DNA of 64,000 nucleotides from NCBI RefSeq assembly GCF_031179285.1, contig NZ_JAPSHY010000007.1, positions 92,588-156,587 of the forward strand, given 5' to 3'. How positions within the stretch are numbered: position 1 is the stretch's first letter; every line of letters starts with the position of its first letter. A program made the translations under genes and the position numbers. Source of the DNA: Microbacterium sp. (GTDB taxonomy: Bacteria > Actinomycetota > Actinomycetes > Actinomycetales > Microbacteriaceae). The notes below the pieces were generated by a model, which was not told where the DNA came from, did no database searches, and saw only the letters and a program-made list of their open reading frames with translations. Positions 1-7,502 of this stretch are shown piece by piece.

Positions 1-271
1 CCTGGAACAGGTCCTCCAGCCGCCCGCTCGGTGACTCTGCGATCGGCGCGCTCGTCGACGGCACCTCGGCGGCCGCGACGGACTGGTCGGCGTCGGCATC
101 CGGCTGCGGTGTACCCGCCGCCTGCCGTGCCGCCCGGCGCGACCCTGGCGACGGGGCGCTGTTGTTGTCGACCGTCGGCAGCTGCTGCGTCGGCGCAGGA
201 AGGTTCTCGAACAGGTCACCCAGACGTGCGTCCGGATCGCGCCGAGGGGAAGCACTGTCGCGTTCGGGCAT
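1..271 (-). CDS. mltG: Probable endolytic transglycosylase MltG, N-terminal part only
   Basis: Only the first 90 residues are inside the window; the gene continues off the left edge. The place directly after alaS and ruvX on the same strand is the usual position of mltG, the membrane-anchored enzyme that cuts nascent glycan strands. The visible part is a hydrophilic Ala/Pro/Ser-rich cytoplasmic tail without a membrane segment. It carries RLGDLF near residues 16-21 and RLEDLF near 84-89. The ATG follows the ruvX stop with one base between, so the two are translationally close. The identification rests on synteny and tail type, because the catalytic domain is not visible. Confidence 0.6.
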   Translation of the reverse strand, partial: MPERDSASPRRDPDARLGDLFENLPAPTQQLPTVDNNSAPSPGSRRAARQAAGTPQPDADADQSVAAAEVPSTSAPIAESPSGRLEDLFQ

Positions 272-272
272 C

Positions 273-746
273 TCAGACGGTCTCCTCGTCGAACGGGATG
301 GCCGCACCGGGCGGGTTTCCGGTGCTCTTCTCCGTGTCGATCGCCTGCTGCAGAAGCACCACGGCGGCGACCTGATCCACAATGCTACGAGAACTTCGCT
401 GCGTTCTCCCCGAAGATCGGAGGGCGGCGTGTGCGCTGACAGTGCTCAACCGTTCGTCGACGAGCCGGACAGGGATCTGCGCGTGCGCCTGCAGCTGGGC
501 CGCGAAAGCGCGTGCGTCGGTCGTCGACGGCGTGTCGGCGCCCTGCATGTTCACCGGCAGGCCGACGACGAACTCGATGGGCTCGTACTCGCGCGCGAGG
601 TCCGCGAGCCGCTCGATCGAGGTGTCCGAACGCGGCACGGTCTCGACGGGCACGGCGAGCATCCCGTCCGGATCGCAGCGGGCGACGCCGATCCGAGCCC
701 TACCGACGTCGATGCCGAGCCGGACGCCCCGCCGGAATCCGCTCAC
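273..746 (-). CDS. ruvX: RuvX/YqgF-family putative Holliday junction resolvase / pre-16S rRNA nuclease
   Basis: 157-residue RNase H-fold nuclease of the YqgF family, known for a role in 16S rRNA 5' end maturation and proposed to resolve Holliday junctions. Visible motifs: LGIDVGRARIGVA at about residues 10-22 with the first catalytic Asp, VVGLPVNMQG near 59-68, the Glu in VDERLSTVSAHA near 95-106, and the last Asp in SIVDQVAAVVLLQQ. Length is normal. The GTG start overlaps the alaS stop in a GTGA, giving translational coupling in an alaS-ruvX-mltG operon. Confidence 0.9.
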   Translation of the reverse strand: MSGFRRGVRLGIDVGRARIGVARCDPDGMLAVPVETVPRSDTSIERLADLAREYEPIEFVVGLPVNMQGADTPSTTDARAFAAQLQAHAQIPVRLVDERLSTVSAHAALRSSGRTQRSSRSIVDQVAAVVLLQQAIDTEKSTGNPPGAAIPFDEETV

Positions 747-3403
747 GCGCCGCGAAGCTCCTGAGTGACGGCGTCGAGCGCTGCGGGCAGCGCCGACGCG
801 TCGGCTCCGCCTCCCTGCGCGACGTCGTCGCGGCCGCCGCCACCTCCGCCGAGCACCCCGGCGGCTCGCTTCGCGAGCGCTCCCGCCTTGGCTCCTGCGG
901 CACGGGCAGCCTCGTTCGTGGCGACCACGACGACCGGCCGTCCGCCGATGATCCCGCCGAGGGCGACGACCGCGGCATCCGATCCCAGGCGCTCACGAAC
1001 ACCGAGAGCGAGCCCGCGGATGTCGTCCGCCGAGGCGATCTCTCCGAGCGAGAGCGCGGCGACGCGATGCGCGCCGACGCGCACGGCCGCGTCGGCGATC
1101 GCCGGCACGTGGCCTGCGCGTTCCTTCGCCTCGAACTGGGCGATGCGCTTCTCTGCCGCTTTGAGATTCGCGGTCAGATCGGCGATACGGCTCGCCAGCT
1201 GGTCGCGCGGCGTCTTCAACGCGGTCGTCAGCTGCGAGACGATCGCGCGCTCCGCGGCGAGCTCTCGGAACGCATCCTGACCGACCAGGGCCTCGATGCG
1301 GCGGTTCGATGCGCCGACCGACGACTCTCCGACGAGGCTGACCAGGCCGATCTCCGAACTCGAATCCACATGCGTTCCGGCACAGAGTTCACGCGACCAC
1401 GGACCGCCGATGTCGACCATCCGCACCACGTCGCCGTACTTCTCGCCGAACAGCGCCATGGCGCCGGCCTCCTTGGCCTCGTCGAGCGAGACGATGCGCG
1501 TGGTGACCTCGAGGGCGTCCTGCACGGCCCGATTGGTGATCTCCTCGATCTCCGATCGGGTCTCGGCCGACAGCGCCTGCGACCACGTGAAGTCGAATCG
1601 CATGTAGCCGGCGCGGTTCAGCGACCCCGCCTGCGTCGCGGACGGACCGAGCGTGTCACGGAGCGCGGCATGCACGAGGTGCGTCGCGGAGTGCGCCTGA
1701 CGCGCCGCACGGCGGTTGGCAGCATCCACGACCGTCGTCGCCGGGTCGTCGACCGAGACGCTGCCCTGCGTCACCTCGACCGTGTGGCTGATGAGCCCCG
1801 CCACCGGACGCTGCACGTCGAGCACGTCGAGCACGAAGCCGGCGCCGACGATCGTGCCCTTGTCGGCGACCTGTCCGCCGGATTCCGCGTAGAGGGTGGT
1901 CTCAGCGAGCACGACCTCGGCGATCTGACCCTCGGCGGCTGTCTTCACCGGCTGGCCGTCGACGAGGATCCCGAGGATGCGCGACTCGACCTCGAGTTCG
2001 GAGTAGCCGTCGAACCCGGTCTCGCCCAGCGAGCGCAGCTCGCGGTAGACCGACATGTCCGCGAGCTGGCGCTTGCGGTTGCGTGCGTCCTCCTTGGCCC
2101 GGGTGCGCTGTTCCTGCATCAATGAGTCGAAGGCCGCCCGATCGACGTCGAGCCCGGCTTCCTCCGCCACCTCGAGGGTGAGGTCGATCGGGAATCCGTA
2201 GGTGTCGTGAAGGAGGAAGGCCTCCGATCCGCTGAGGGTCGCACCGCCGCCCTTCTTCGTCTCGTCGAGCGCCAGGTCGAGGATCGTCGACCCCTGCGCC
2301 AGCGTGCGGCGGAACGTCTCCTCCTCCGCGAACGCGGAGGCGGACAGCGTCGACCAGTCCTTCTCGAGCACCGGGTACGCCGTCTTCATGGCATCGCGAG
2401 ACGCGGCGAACAGCTCGGGGAACACCGGTTCGTCCACTCCGAGCAGTCGCATCGAACGAACGGTGCGGCGCATGAGGCGTCGCAGGATGTAACCGCGGCC
2501 CTCGTTCGACGGGCGGACGCCGTCGGACAGCAGCATGAGCGACGAGCGGACGTGGTCGGCGATCACCCGGAAACGGACGTCGTCTTCGTGCACCGCGCCG
2601 TAGCGGCGACCGGAGAGTTCGACGGCGCGATCGAGCACCGGGCGTACCTGATCGCTCTCGTACATGTTCTCGACGCCCTGCTTGAGGAACGCCACGCGCT
2701 CGAGTCCCATCCCGGTGTCGATGTTCTTCTGCGGAAGCTCCCCGACGATGTCGAACTCGGTCTTGCCGCGGATGTTCTCGATGAAGTCCTGCATGAACAC
2801 GAGATTCCAGATCTCGAGGAAGCGGGAGTCGTCGGCTGCGGGTCCACCGTCTCTGCCATAGGCCGGGCCCCGGTCGAAGAAGATTTCCGAATCGGGACCG
2901 CCGGGTCCGGGCTGGCCCGTGTTCCAGTAGTTGTCGGCGCGACCCAGACGCTGAATGCGCTCGGGCTTCAGCCCGATGATGTCGCGCCAGATCGCCTCGG
3001 CCTCATCGTCGGTCTCGTACACCGTGACCCAGAGGTCCTTCTCATCGAACGCGAGGCCTCCGTCTGCCTCGGATGATGTCAGCAGCTCCCACGCGTAGCG
3101 GATCGCGCCCTCTTTGAAGTAGTCGCCGAACGACCAGTTCCCGAGCATCTGGAAGAACGTTCCGTGGCGGGCTGTCTTGCCCACCTCTTCGATGTCGTTG
3201 GTGCGGATGCACTTCTGCAGATCTGCGATCCGCGGGTGCGGCGCCGGCACCACCCCGGTGAGATACGGGATCATCGGCACCATGCCCGCCACCGTGAACA
3301 GCAGCGTCGGGTCGTCGCTCACGAGCGAGGAGGAAGGGACGATGACGTGGTCGTTCTTCTCGAAGAAGTCGAGATAGCGCTGCGCGATCTCCGCAGTTTT
3401 CAT
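743..3403 (-). CDS. alaS: Alanine--tRNA ligase
   Basis: 886-residue class II alanyl-tRNA synthetase that charges tRNA-Ala in the cytoplasm. The N-terminal catalytic core starts with KTAEIAQRYLDFFEKNDH and carries class II signatures. The editing domain shows the zinc-binding HSATH near residue 571 and CAGTH near 673. A Gly-rich stretch (GGGGGGRDD) near the C-terminus belongs to the C-Ala domain. The reading frame is open 51 codons further upstream, but that extension is not AlaS-like, so I place the start at the ATG of MKTAEI. An AAGGA sits about 12 nt before it. Downstream it overlaps ruvX; upstream is a small membrane-protein gene. Confidence 0.97.
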   Translation of the reverse strand: MKTAEIAQRYLDFFEKNDHVIVPSSSLVSDDPTLLFTVAGMVPMIPYLTGVVPAPHPRIADLQKCIRTNDIEEVGKTARHGTFFQMLGNWSFGDYFKEGAIRYAWELLTSSEADGGLAFDEKDLWVTVYETDDEAEAIWRDIIGLKPERIQRLGRADNYWNTGQPGPGGPDSEIFFDRGPAYGRDGGPAADDSRFLEIWNLVFMQDFIENIRGKTEFDIVGELPQKNIDTGMGLERVAFLKQGVENMYESDQVRPVLDRAVELSGRRYGAVHEDDVRFRVIADHVRSSLMLLSDGVRPSNEGRGYILRRLMRRTVRSMRLLGVDEPVFPELFAASRDAMKTAYPVLEKDWSTLSASAFAEEETFRRTLAQGSTILDLALDETKKGGGATLSGSEAFLLHDTYGFPIDLTLEVAEEAGLDVDRAAFDSLMQEQRTRAKEDARNRKRQLADMSVYRELRSLGETGFDGYSELEVESRILGILVDGQPVKTAAEGQIAEVVLAETTLYAESGGQVADKGTIVGAGFVLDVLDVQRPVAGLISHTVEVTQGSVSVDDPATTVVDAANRRAARQAHSATHLVHAALRDTLGPSATQAGSLNRAGYMRFDFTWSQALSAETRSEIEEITNRAVQDALEVTTRIVSLDEAKEAGAMALFGEKYGDVVRMVDIGGPWSRELCAGTHVDSSSEIGLVSLVGESSVGASNRRIEALVGQDAFRELAAERAIVSQLTTALKTPRDQLASRIADLTANLKAAEKRIAQFEAKERAGHVPAIADAAVRVGAHRVAALSLGEIASADDIRGLALGVRERLGSDAAVVALGGIIGGRPVVVVATNEAARAAGAKAGALAKRAAGVLGGGGGGRDDVAQGGGADASALPAALDAVTQELRGA

Positions 3404-3470
3404 AGTGGTGCCGGGTGTCCTTGCGTGTGAAGTGTGAGAGTTCGCGCGTGCGCGTCGCGGGGCGAGGGGG

Positions 3471-3659
3471 TCAGTCGTCGCCCGGCTCGGTGAGCCGCGC
3501 CTGCTGCTCCCGGTAGGAGTCGCCGATGATCGCGGTGAAACCGTTGATCCTGGCATCGACCTCGGCGAGGATGTCGTGGCCGCGGGGATCCTTGTTCATG
3601 AAATGGGCGGCGACGAAACCACCGATCACGCCGATCAGGAACCACAGCACGTTCTTCAT
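3471..3659 (-). CDS. Small single-pass membrane protein upstream of alaS
   Basis: 62 residues: MKNVLWFLIGVIGGFVAAHF forms one hydrophobic segment (residues 4-20), followed by a soluble, charged tail ending in EPGDD. It lies 67 nt before alaS on the same strand and is probably co-transcribed. The start is supported by GAGGA about 8 nt upstream, and a possible -10 (TACGAT) lies a little further up. Small proteins of this kind sit before alaS in many Actinobacteria. I do not know a function; a structural or membrane-tethering role is only a guess. Confidence 0.7.
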   Translation of the reverse strand: MKNVLWFLIGVIGGFVAAHFMNKDPRGHDILAEVDARINGFTAIIGDSYREQQARLTEPGDD

Positions 3660-3718
3660 GTCGAAATCCTCGCCCTCTGCCCGCGGAGACGCGGTGTGTC
3701 CATCGTAGGCCGAAACGA

Positions 3719-3750
3719 CAAGAGGCGTCGGGAACCCCCGACGCCTCTTG
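3719..3750 (-). terminator. Rho-independent-type terminator of rpsD
   Basis: Perfect 14-bp stem (CAAGAGGCGTCGGG and its complement) with a 4-nt loop, 28 nt past the rpsD stop. On the minus strand it is followed by TCGTTT, a weak T-tract. It separates rpsD from the small membrane gene and alaS. Confidence 0.85.
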
Positions 3751-3778
3751 TATGACAGGTTCGAACCCGCCGGAATGC

Positions 3779-4408
3779 TCAGCGAGCCGCGTAGTACTCG
3801 ACGACGAGCTGCACTTCGCAGGTCACGGGGACCTCGGCGCGCTTCGGGCGACGCACGAGACGCGCCTCAAGCTTGTCGAGCTCGACCTCGAGGTAACCCG
3901 GAACGGGGGGAAGCACCTCGGCGTGACCGCCGGCTGCGGCCACCTGGAAGGGCTCGGTGCCCTCGCTCTTGGGCTTGACGTGGATGAGCTGACCCGGCTT
4001 CACGCGGAAGGACGGGCGGTCGACGAGCTGGCCGTCGACCATGATGTGGCGGTGCACGACGAGCTGGCGCGCCTGCGCGGTGGTGCGGGCGAAGCCCGAA
4101 CGCACGACGAGGGCGTCGAGGCGCATCTCGAGCAGCTCGACCAGGTTCTCACCGGTCAGGCCGTCGCGACGGCGTGCCTCATTGAACGTGTTGCGCATCT
4201 GCTTCTCGCGGATGCCGTACTGCTCGCGCAGACGCTGCTTCTCACGCAGACGCACAGCGTAGTCGCTGTCCGTCTTGCGCTTCGTGCGGCCGTGCTCTCC
4301 GGGAGCGTACGGGCGCTTCTCGAGGTAGCGGGCGGCCTTCGGGGTGAGCGGGATGCCGAGGGCGCGGGACAGGCGGACCTTGCGGCGGTCCTGGGACTTC
4401 GTGGTCAC
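3779..4408 (-). CDS. rpsD: 30S ribosomal protein S4, zinc-free (C-minus) form
   Basis: 209-residue primary 16S rRNA-binding protein of the small subunit, one of the early assembly proteins. The N-terminal S4 domain reads through RLSRALGIPLTPKAARYLEK and a very basic stretch. The S4 RNA-binding domain follows from about residue 95 (MRLDALVVRSGFARTTAQAR). The four N-terminal cysteines of the zinc-binding form are absent; the only Cys is near the C-terminus. Unlike in many bacteria it is not in an rpsM-rpsK-rpsD-rpoA cluster but stands alone after rarA, with its own likely promoter (TAGACT at 4555-4560) and a strong terminator. Confidence 0.97.
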   Translation of the reverse strand: MTTKSQDRRKVRLSRALGIPLTPKAARYLEKRPYAPGEHGRTKRKTDSDYAVRLREKQRLREQYGIREKQMRNTFNEARRRDGLTGENLVELLEMRLDALVVRSGFARTTAQARQLVVHRHIMVDGQLVDRPSFRVKPGQLIHVKPKSEGTEPFQVAAAGGHAEVLPPVPGYLEVELDKLEARLVRRPKRAEVPVTCEVQLVVEYYAAR

Positions 4409-4554
4409 GAAGTGTTCCTTCCGATGACGTGGACGTGTCTTTCACGACTCACGGACGTATCTCCCCCGCCGGCCCTTCCGTGTGCACGCCGGGGCACGAA
4501 GGAAGGTGAGTGAGAGCGAGGGGATGCCCGAAAACTGTGTTTCGAGCCGGTCAA

Positions 4555-4560
4555 GTCTAA
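4555..4560 (-). promoter_or_regulatory. Candidate -10 element of rpsD
   Basis: TAGACT on the minus strand, matching the TANNNT actinobacterial -10. It leaves an rpsD leader of roughly 140 nt, long enough for translational autoregulation by S4, though I see no defined structure that proves it. Confidence 0.4.
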
Positions 4561-4590
4561 CAGATCAGCGGAACGGCGGTCCGTACGCGA

Positions 4591-5958
4591 TCAGCGGTCC
4601 TCGAGGATGCGTCGGATCTTCTCGAGCCGTGCGGCGATGTCGCGCTCGGCGCCCAGCTGCTTGGGCTCGTAGTATCGCCGGCCGTCGAGCTCGTCGGGAA
4701 GGTACTGCTGCGGCACGACGCCGTACTCGCTGTCGTGCGAATAGACGTATCCCTTGCCGTGCCCGAGGCGCTTGGCCCCTGAATAGTGCGCATCGCGCAG
4801 ATGCAGCGGCACTCGGCCGAACCCTCCGGAGCGGATATCGGCGATCGCGGCGTCGATGCCCGTGTACGCCGCGTTCGACTTCGCCGTCGTCGCGAGGTAG
4901 ACCGTCGCCTCAGCCAGCGGAATCCGACCCTCCGGCATGCCGATGAACGCCACGGCATCGGCGGCGGCCACGGCGATGACGAGACCCTGCGGGTCTGCGA
5001 GCCCGACGTCCTCGGACGCCGAGATGACAAGACGACGGGCGATGAAACGAGGGTCTTCGCCGGCCTCGATCATCCGCGCGAGGTAGTGCAGCGCGGCATC
5101 CGGGTCGGAGCCGCGGATCGACTTGATGAACGCGCTGATGACGTCATAGTGCTCATCCCCCTGCCTGTCGTACCGCAGCAGGGCGCGATCGACCGCCTGC
5201 GCGACGTCGTCTGCGCTGATCTCGGGCGGCGAGACGGGATGATCGTCATCGTCATCGTCATCGTCATTCTCGTCGGTGACGTGCGAGAGCGCGACAGCCG
5301 CGCCCGCTTCGAGACCGGTGAGGGCTCGCCTGGCATCTCCCGAGGCGAGCCGGATCAAGGCCCCCCGGGCTTCCGCGGACAGCGTCACCGCACCGTTGAG
5401 CCCTCGGGGATCGGTGACCGCGCGGTCGACGAGCACTCCGATGTCGTCGTCCGTGAGCGCGTGCAGGGTCAGCAGCAGCGAGCGGGACAGCAGCGGCGAG
5501 ATCACCGAGAACGACGGATTCTCCGTCGTCGCGGCGATGAGGATGACCCAGCCGTTCTCCACGCCCGGAAGCAGGGCATCCTGCTGCGCCTTGGTGAACC
5601 GATGGATCTCATCGAGGAAGAGGATCGTCGTCTGGCCGTACAGGTCGCGCTGGGTGATCGCCTCCTGCATCACCTCGCGGACGTCCTTCACACCGGCGGT
5701 GATGGCGGAGAGCTCGACGAAGCGGCGTCCGGACGACCGCGCGATCGCCTGCGCGAGCGTGGTCTTGCCGGTGCCGGGAGGACCCCAGAGAATGATCGAC
5801 ACCGCACCGGGAGAGGCCGCATCGGGATCGGCGAGAGCGACGATCGGAGAGCCCGACCGCAGGAGGTGCTGCTGGCCGGCGACCTCGGCGAGCGAGATCG
5901 GTCGCATCCGCACGGCGAGCGGGGTCTGCCCGGAGAGCAGAGCGGCGGCGGAGGTCAT
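4591..5958 (-). CDS. rarA: Replication-associated recombination protein A (MgsA/RarA AAA+ ATPase)
   Basis: 455-residue AAA+ ATPase of the RarA/MgsA/WRNIP1 family, which acts at stalled replication forks. Walker A GPPGTGKTT is at residues 59-67, Walker B LFLDEIHR near 113-120, sensor 1 ATTENPS near 143-149, and the MgsA C-terminal tetramerisation region follows. An unusual run of acidic residues (about 229-240, eight consecutive Asp) lies in the linker and is encoded by a hexanucleotide repeat. The ATG has GGGAGG directly against it with no spacing. TAGCCT exactly 6 nt upstream instead suggests a leaderless mRNA. Confidence 0.93.
   Translation of the reverse strand: MTSAAALLSGQTPLAVRMRPISLAEVAGQQHLLRSGSPIVALADPDAASPGAVSIILWGPPGTGKTTLAQAIARSSGRRFVELSAITAGVKDVREVMQEAITQRDLYGQTTILFLDEIHRFTKAQQDALLPGVENGWVILIAATTENPSFSVISPLLSRSLLLTLHALTDDDIGVLVDRAVTDPRGLNGAVTLSAEARGALIRLASGDARRALTGLEAGAAVALSHVTDENDDDDDDDDHPVSPPEISADDVAQAVDRALLRYDRQGDEHYDVISAFIKSIRGSDPDAALHYLARMIEAGEDPRFIARRLVISASEDVGLADPQGLVIAVAAADAVAFIGMPEGRIPLAEATVYLATTAKSNAAYTGIDAAIADIRSGGFGRVPLHLRDAHYSGAKRLGHGKGYVYSHDSEYGVVPQQYLPDELDGRRYYEPKQLGAERDIAARLEKIRRILEDR
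5245..5268 (-). repeat. Hexanucleotide repeat encoding the Asp tract of RarA
   Basis: Four 6-nt units (GTCATC three times, then GTCATT on the plus strand) in frame within rarA, coding for alternating GAC/GAT Asp codons. A change of one unit would change the tract by two residues without a frameshift. Confidence 0.85.
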
Positions 5959-5964
5959 CCTCCC

Positions 5965-5970
5965 AGGCTA
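5965..5970 (-). promoter_or_regulatory. -10 element of a leaderless rarA promoter
   Basis: TAGCCT with exactly 6 nt before the rarA ATG. Transcription would begin at or next to the start codon. Confidence 0.55.
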
Positions 5971-6044
5971 ATGCGCGCCTCCGACGTCGACGGCGGTAGG
6001 CTCGCATGCGGCGCCCACGGGTGGGCCCGGAGGAGGAGAACGGC

Positions 6045-6350
6045 ATGGCCGGACGTGGTCCGAGAGGTGACCAGCGAGCACGCACCGAAGCGGAACGCGC
6101 GCGGGTGTATGCCGCACGACGCGCGTGGCACGAAGGACTGGGGCGTCGCCGCGTGCGCGACAACACGGTCGCGGGCGTCGCAGGAGCGCTGATCCTCGCC
6201 GCCGTCATCGCCAGCCAGGTCGTGCACGCGCAGGTCACCGCACCCGAACCCGAGCCCACGCCGAGCATTTCGCCGACGCCGGTCGAGACGCCCGTCGAGA
6301 CCCCGGCACCGATCCCCTCCGACACGCCCGCCGAGACACCCGCTCCGTAA
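6045..6350 (+). CDS. Small single-pass protein with Pro/Thr/Glu-rich outer tail
   Basis: 101 residues. Residues 1-40 are strongly basic (RARTEAERARVYAARRAWHE), followed by a membrane segment (about 42-60, VAGVAGALILAAVIASQVV). The acidic, proline-rich tail has repeats of the type PVETPVETPAP. By the positive-inside rule the tail faces out. The start is the ATG after AGGAGGAGAA; the frame is open further upstream, but TAGGCT at 5997-6002 would place the mRNA start near 6009. It is divergent from rarA. Function unknown; the tail resembles cell-wall-spanning linkers. Confidence 0.75.
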   Translation: MAGRGPRGDQRARTEAERARVYAARRAWHEGLGRRRVRDNTVAGVAGALILAAVIASQVVHAQVTAPEPEPTPSISPTPVETPVETPAPIPSDTPAETPAP

Positions 6351-6383
6351 CGCGACTCCCGCTCACGCGCCACTCGGGCCGAT

Positions 6384-6401
6384 GTGAGCGAAACGCTTCA
6401 C
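6384..6401 (+). promoter_or_regulatory. Imperfect dyad upstream of the nitrite channel gene
   Basis: GTGAGCG-AAA-CGC(T)TCAC, a 7-bp inverted repeat with one extra base, about 90 nt before the channel gene. GTAAC and GAAAC half-sites also occur in this gap (6406, 6428), but their spacing does not fit a GlnR array. Regulator unknown. Confidence 0.25.
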
Positions 6402-6492
6402 GCCTGTAACGCGGAAGGCCCCCGCAGGAAACGACGCTGAGCCACGCTGGTCGCAGCCGAGCTCAATGCTCCTTTTCCCGTGGAGGTCGCCC

Positions 6493-7401
6493 GTGTCCTA
6501 CGTCAAGCCCGCCGAACTCGTCACCCGCATGGTCGACGCCGGTGCCTACAAACTCCAGATGTCCACCCGCGACACGCTCATCCGTTCGTTCATGGGCGCT
6601 GCCCTTCTCACGATCGCCGCGGCCTTCGCGGTGACGGTGTCCACGAACACCGGCCAGCCGCTGCTCGGGGCGTTGCTGTTCCCGGTCGGCTTCGTCATGC
6701 TGTATCTGCTCGGGTACGACCTGCTCACCGGCGTCTTCACGTTGACCCCGCTCGCTCTTCTCGACAGGCGTCCGGGCGCGACTTTAGGGAGCATGTTCCG
6801 GAACTGGGGTCTGGTCTTCGTCGGCAACTTCGGCGGCGCGTTCATGGTCGCCATCCTCATGGCCGTGTACTTCACCTACGGCTTCGCCACCGAGCCGAGT
6901 GCCGTCGGGCACGCGATCGGAGAAATCGGTCATGGGCGCACCGTCGGATACGCCGATCACGGTGCCGCCGGCATGCTCACGCTGTTCATCCGTGGTGTGC
7001 TGTGCAACTGGATGGTCTCGACCGGCGTCGTCCTGGCGATGATCTCGGACAACGTTCTCGGCAAGATCGTCGCCATGTGGTTGCCGATCATGCTGTTCTT
7101 CTACATGGGCTTCGAGCATTCGATCGTCAACATGTTCCTGTTCCCGTCGGGGCTGCTCCTCGGCGCCGACTTCACGATCATGGACTACCTCATCTGGAAC
7201 GAGATCCCCACCGTGTTCGGCAATCTCGTCGGAGGACTCCTTTTCGTCGGCCTCCCGCTCTACCTGACGCACGGGCGCACCTCGACGCGCAAGGTCCGCG
7301 CACCCCGCGCCGGCCGCATCTCCGCGGCTCGCGGGCAGGTCGGCGCGCCGAAGCAACCGGTACTCGCAGATCGCGTGGCTGAGCCCGCGAACGCCGGCTG
7401 A
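6493..7401 (+). CDS. nirC: Formate/nitrite transporter family channel, probable nitrite channel
   Basis: 302-residue FNT-family membrane channel with about six hydrophobic segments. Examples are AALLTIAAAFAVTVSTNTG, LLFPVGFVMLYLLGYDLLTG and IVAMWLPIMLFFYMGFEHSI. FNT hallmarks include the GY-LLTG turn and the FEHSIVNMFL helix. It faces the nirBD-cysG-hemD operon, so nitrite rather than formate is the likely substrate (context inference). I chose the GTG with TGGAGG 6 nt before it; the frame is open nine codons further up but without a ribosome site. The basic C-terminal tail beyond the last helix is longer than usual. Confidence 0.88.
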   Translation: MSYVKPAELVTRMVDAGAYKLQMSTRDTLIRSFMGAALLTIAAAFAVTVSTNTGQPLLGALLFPVGFVMLYLLGYDLLTGVFTLTPLALLDRRPGATLGSMFRNWGLVFVGNFGGAFMVAILMAVYFTYGFATEPSAVGHAIGEIGHGRTVGYADHGAAGMLTLFIRGVLCNWMVSTGVVLAMISDNVLGKIVAMWLPIMLFFYMGFEHSIVNMFLFPSGLLLGADFTIMDYLIWNEIPTVFGNLVGGLLFVGLPLYLTHGRTSTRKVRAPRAGRISAARGQVGAPKQPVLADRVAEPANAG

Positions 7402-7417
7402 TCCTGCCGACGTCGGT

Positions 7418-7444
7418 GCCCGGTGAGCGTCGCGCTCACCGGGC
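7418..7444. terminator. Hairpin between convergent nirC and hemD-fusion genes
   Basis: Perfect 12-bp GC-rich stem (GCCCGGTGAGCG) with a 3-nt loop, placed between two convergent genes. No clear T-run on either side, so a bidirectional terminator is likely but unproven. Confidence 0.6.
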
Positions 7445-7502
7445 TCCGTTGTGCGCACGGCGCGGAGAAGGCCGCCACGGACAGCCCAGGGGCGCCGCGG
7501 AT

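Noticed and set aside
512..2125. Long plus-strand open frame (537 codons) opposite ruvX and alaS
   Set aside because: Antisense shadow of alaS in GC-rich DNA: Arg/Ala-rich with no domain, while alaS is fully conserved.
3404..3556. AlaS start 51 codons further upstream
   Set aside because: The extension is low-complexity and unlike AlaS; the family start is at MKTAEI.
6347..6432. GlnR array before the nitrite channel gene
   Set aside because: GTAAC and GAAAC half-sites exist, but no two fall at the required 11-nt step.
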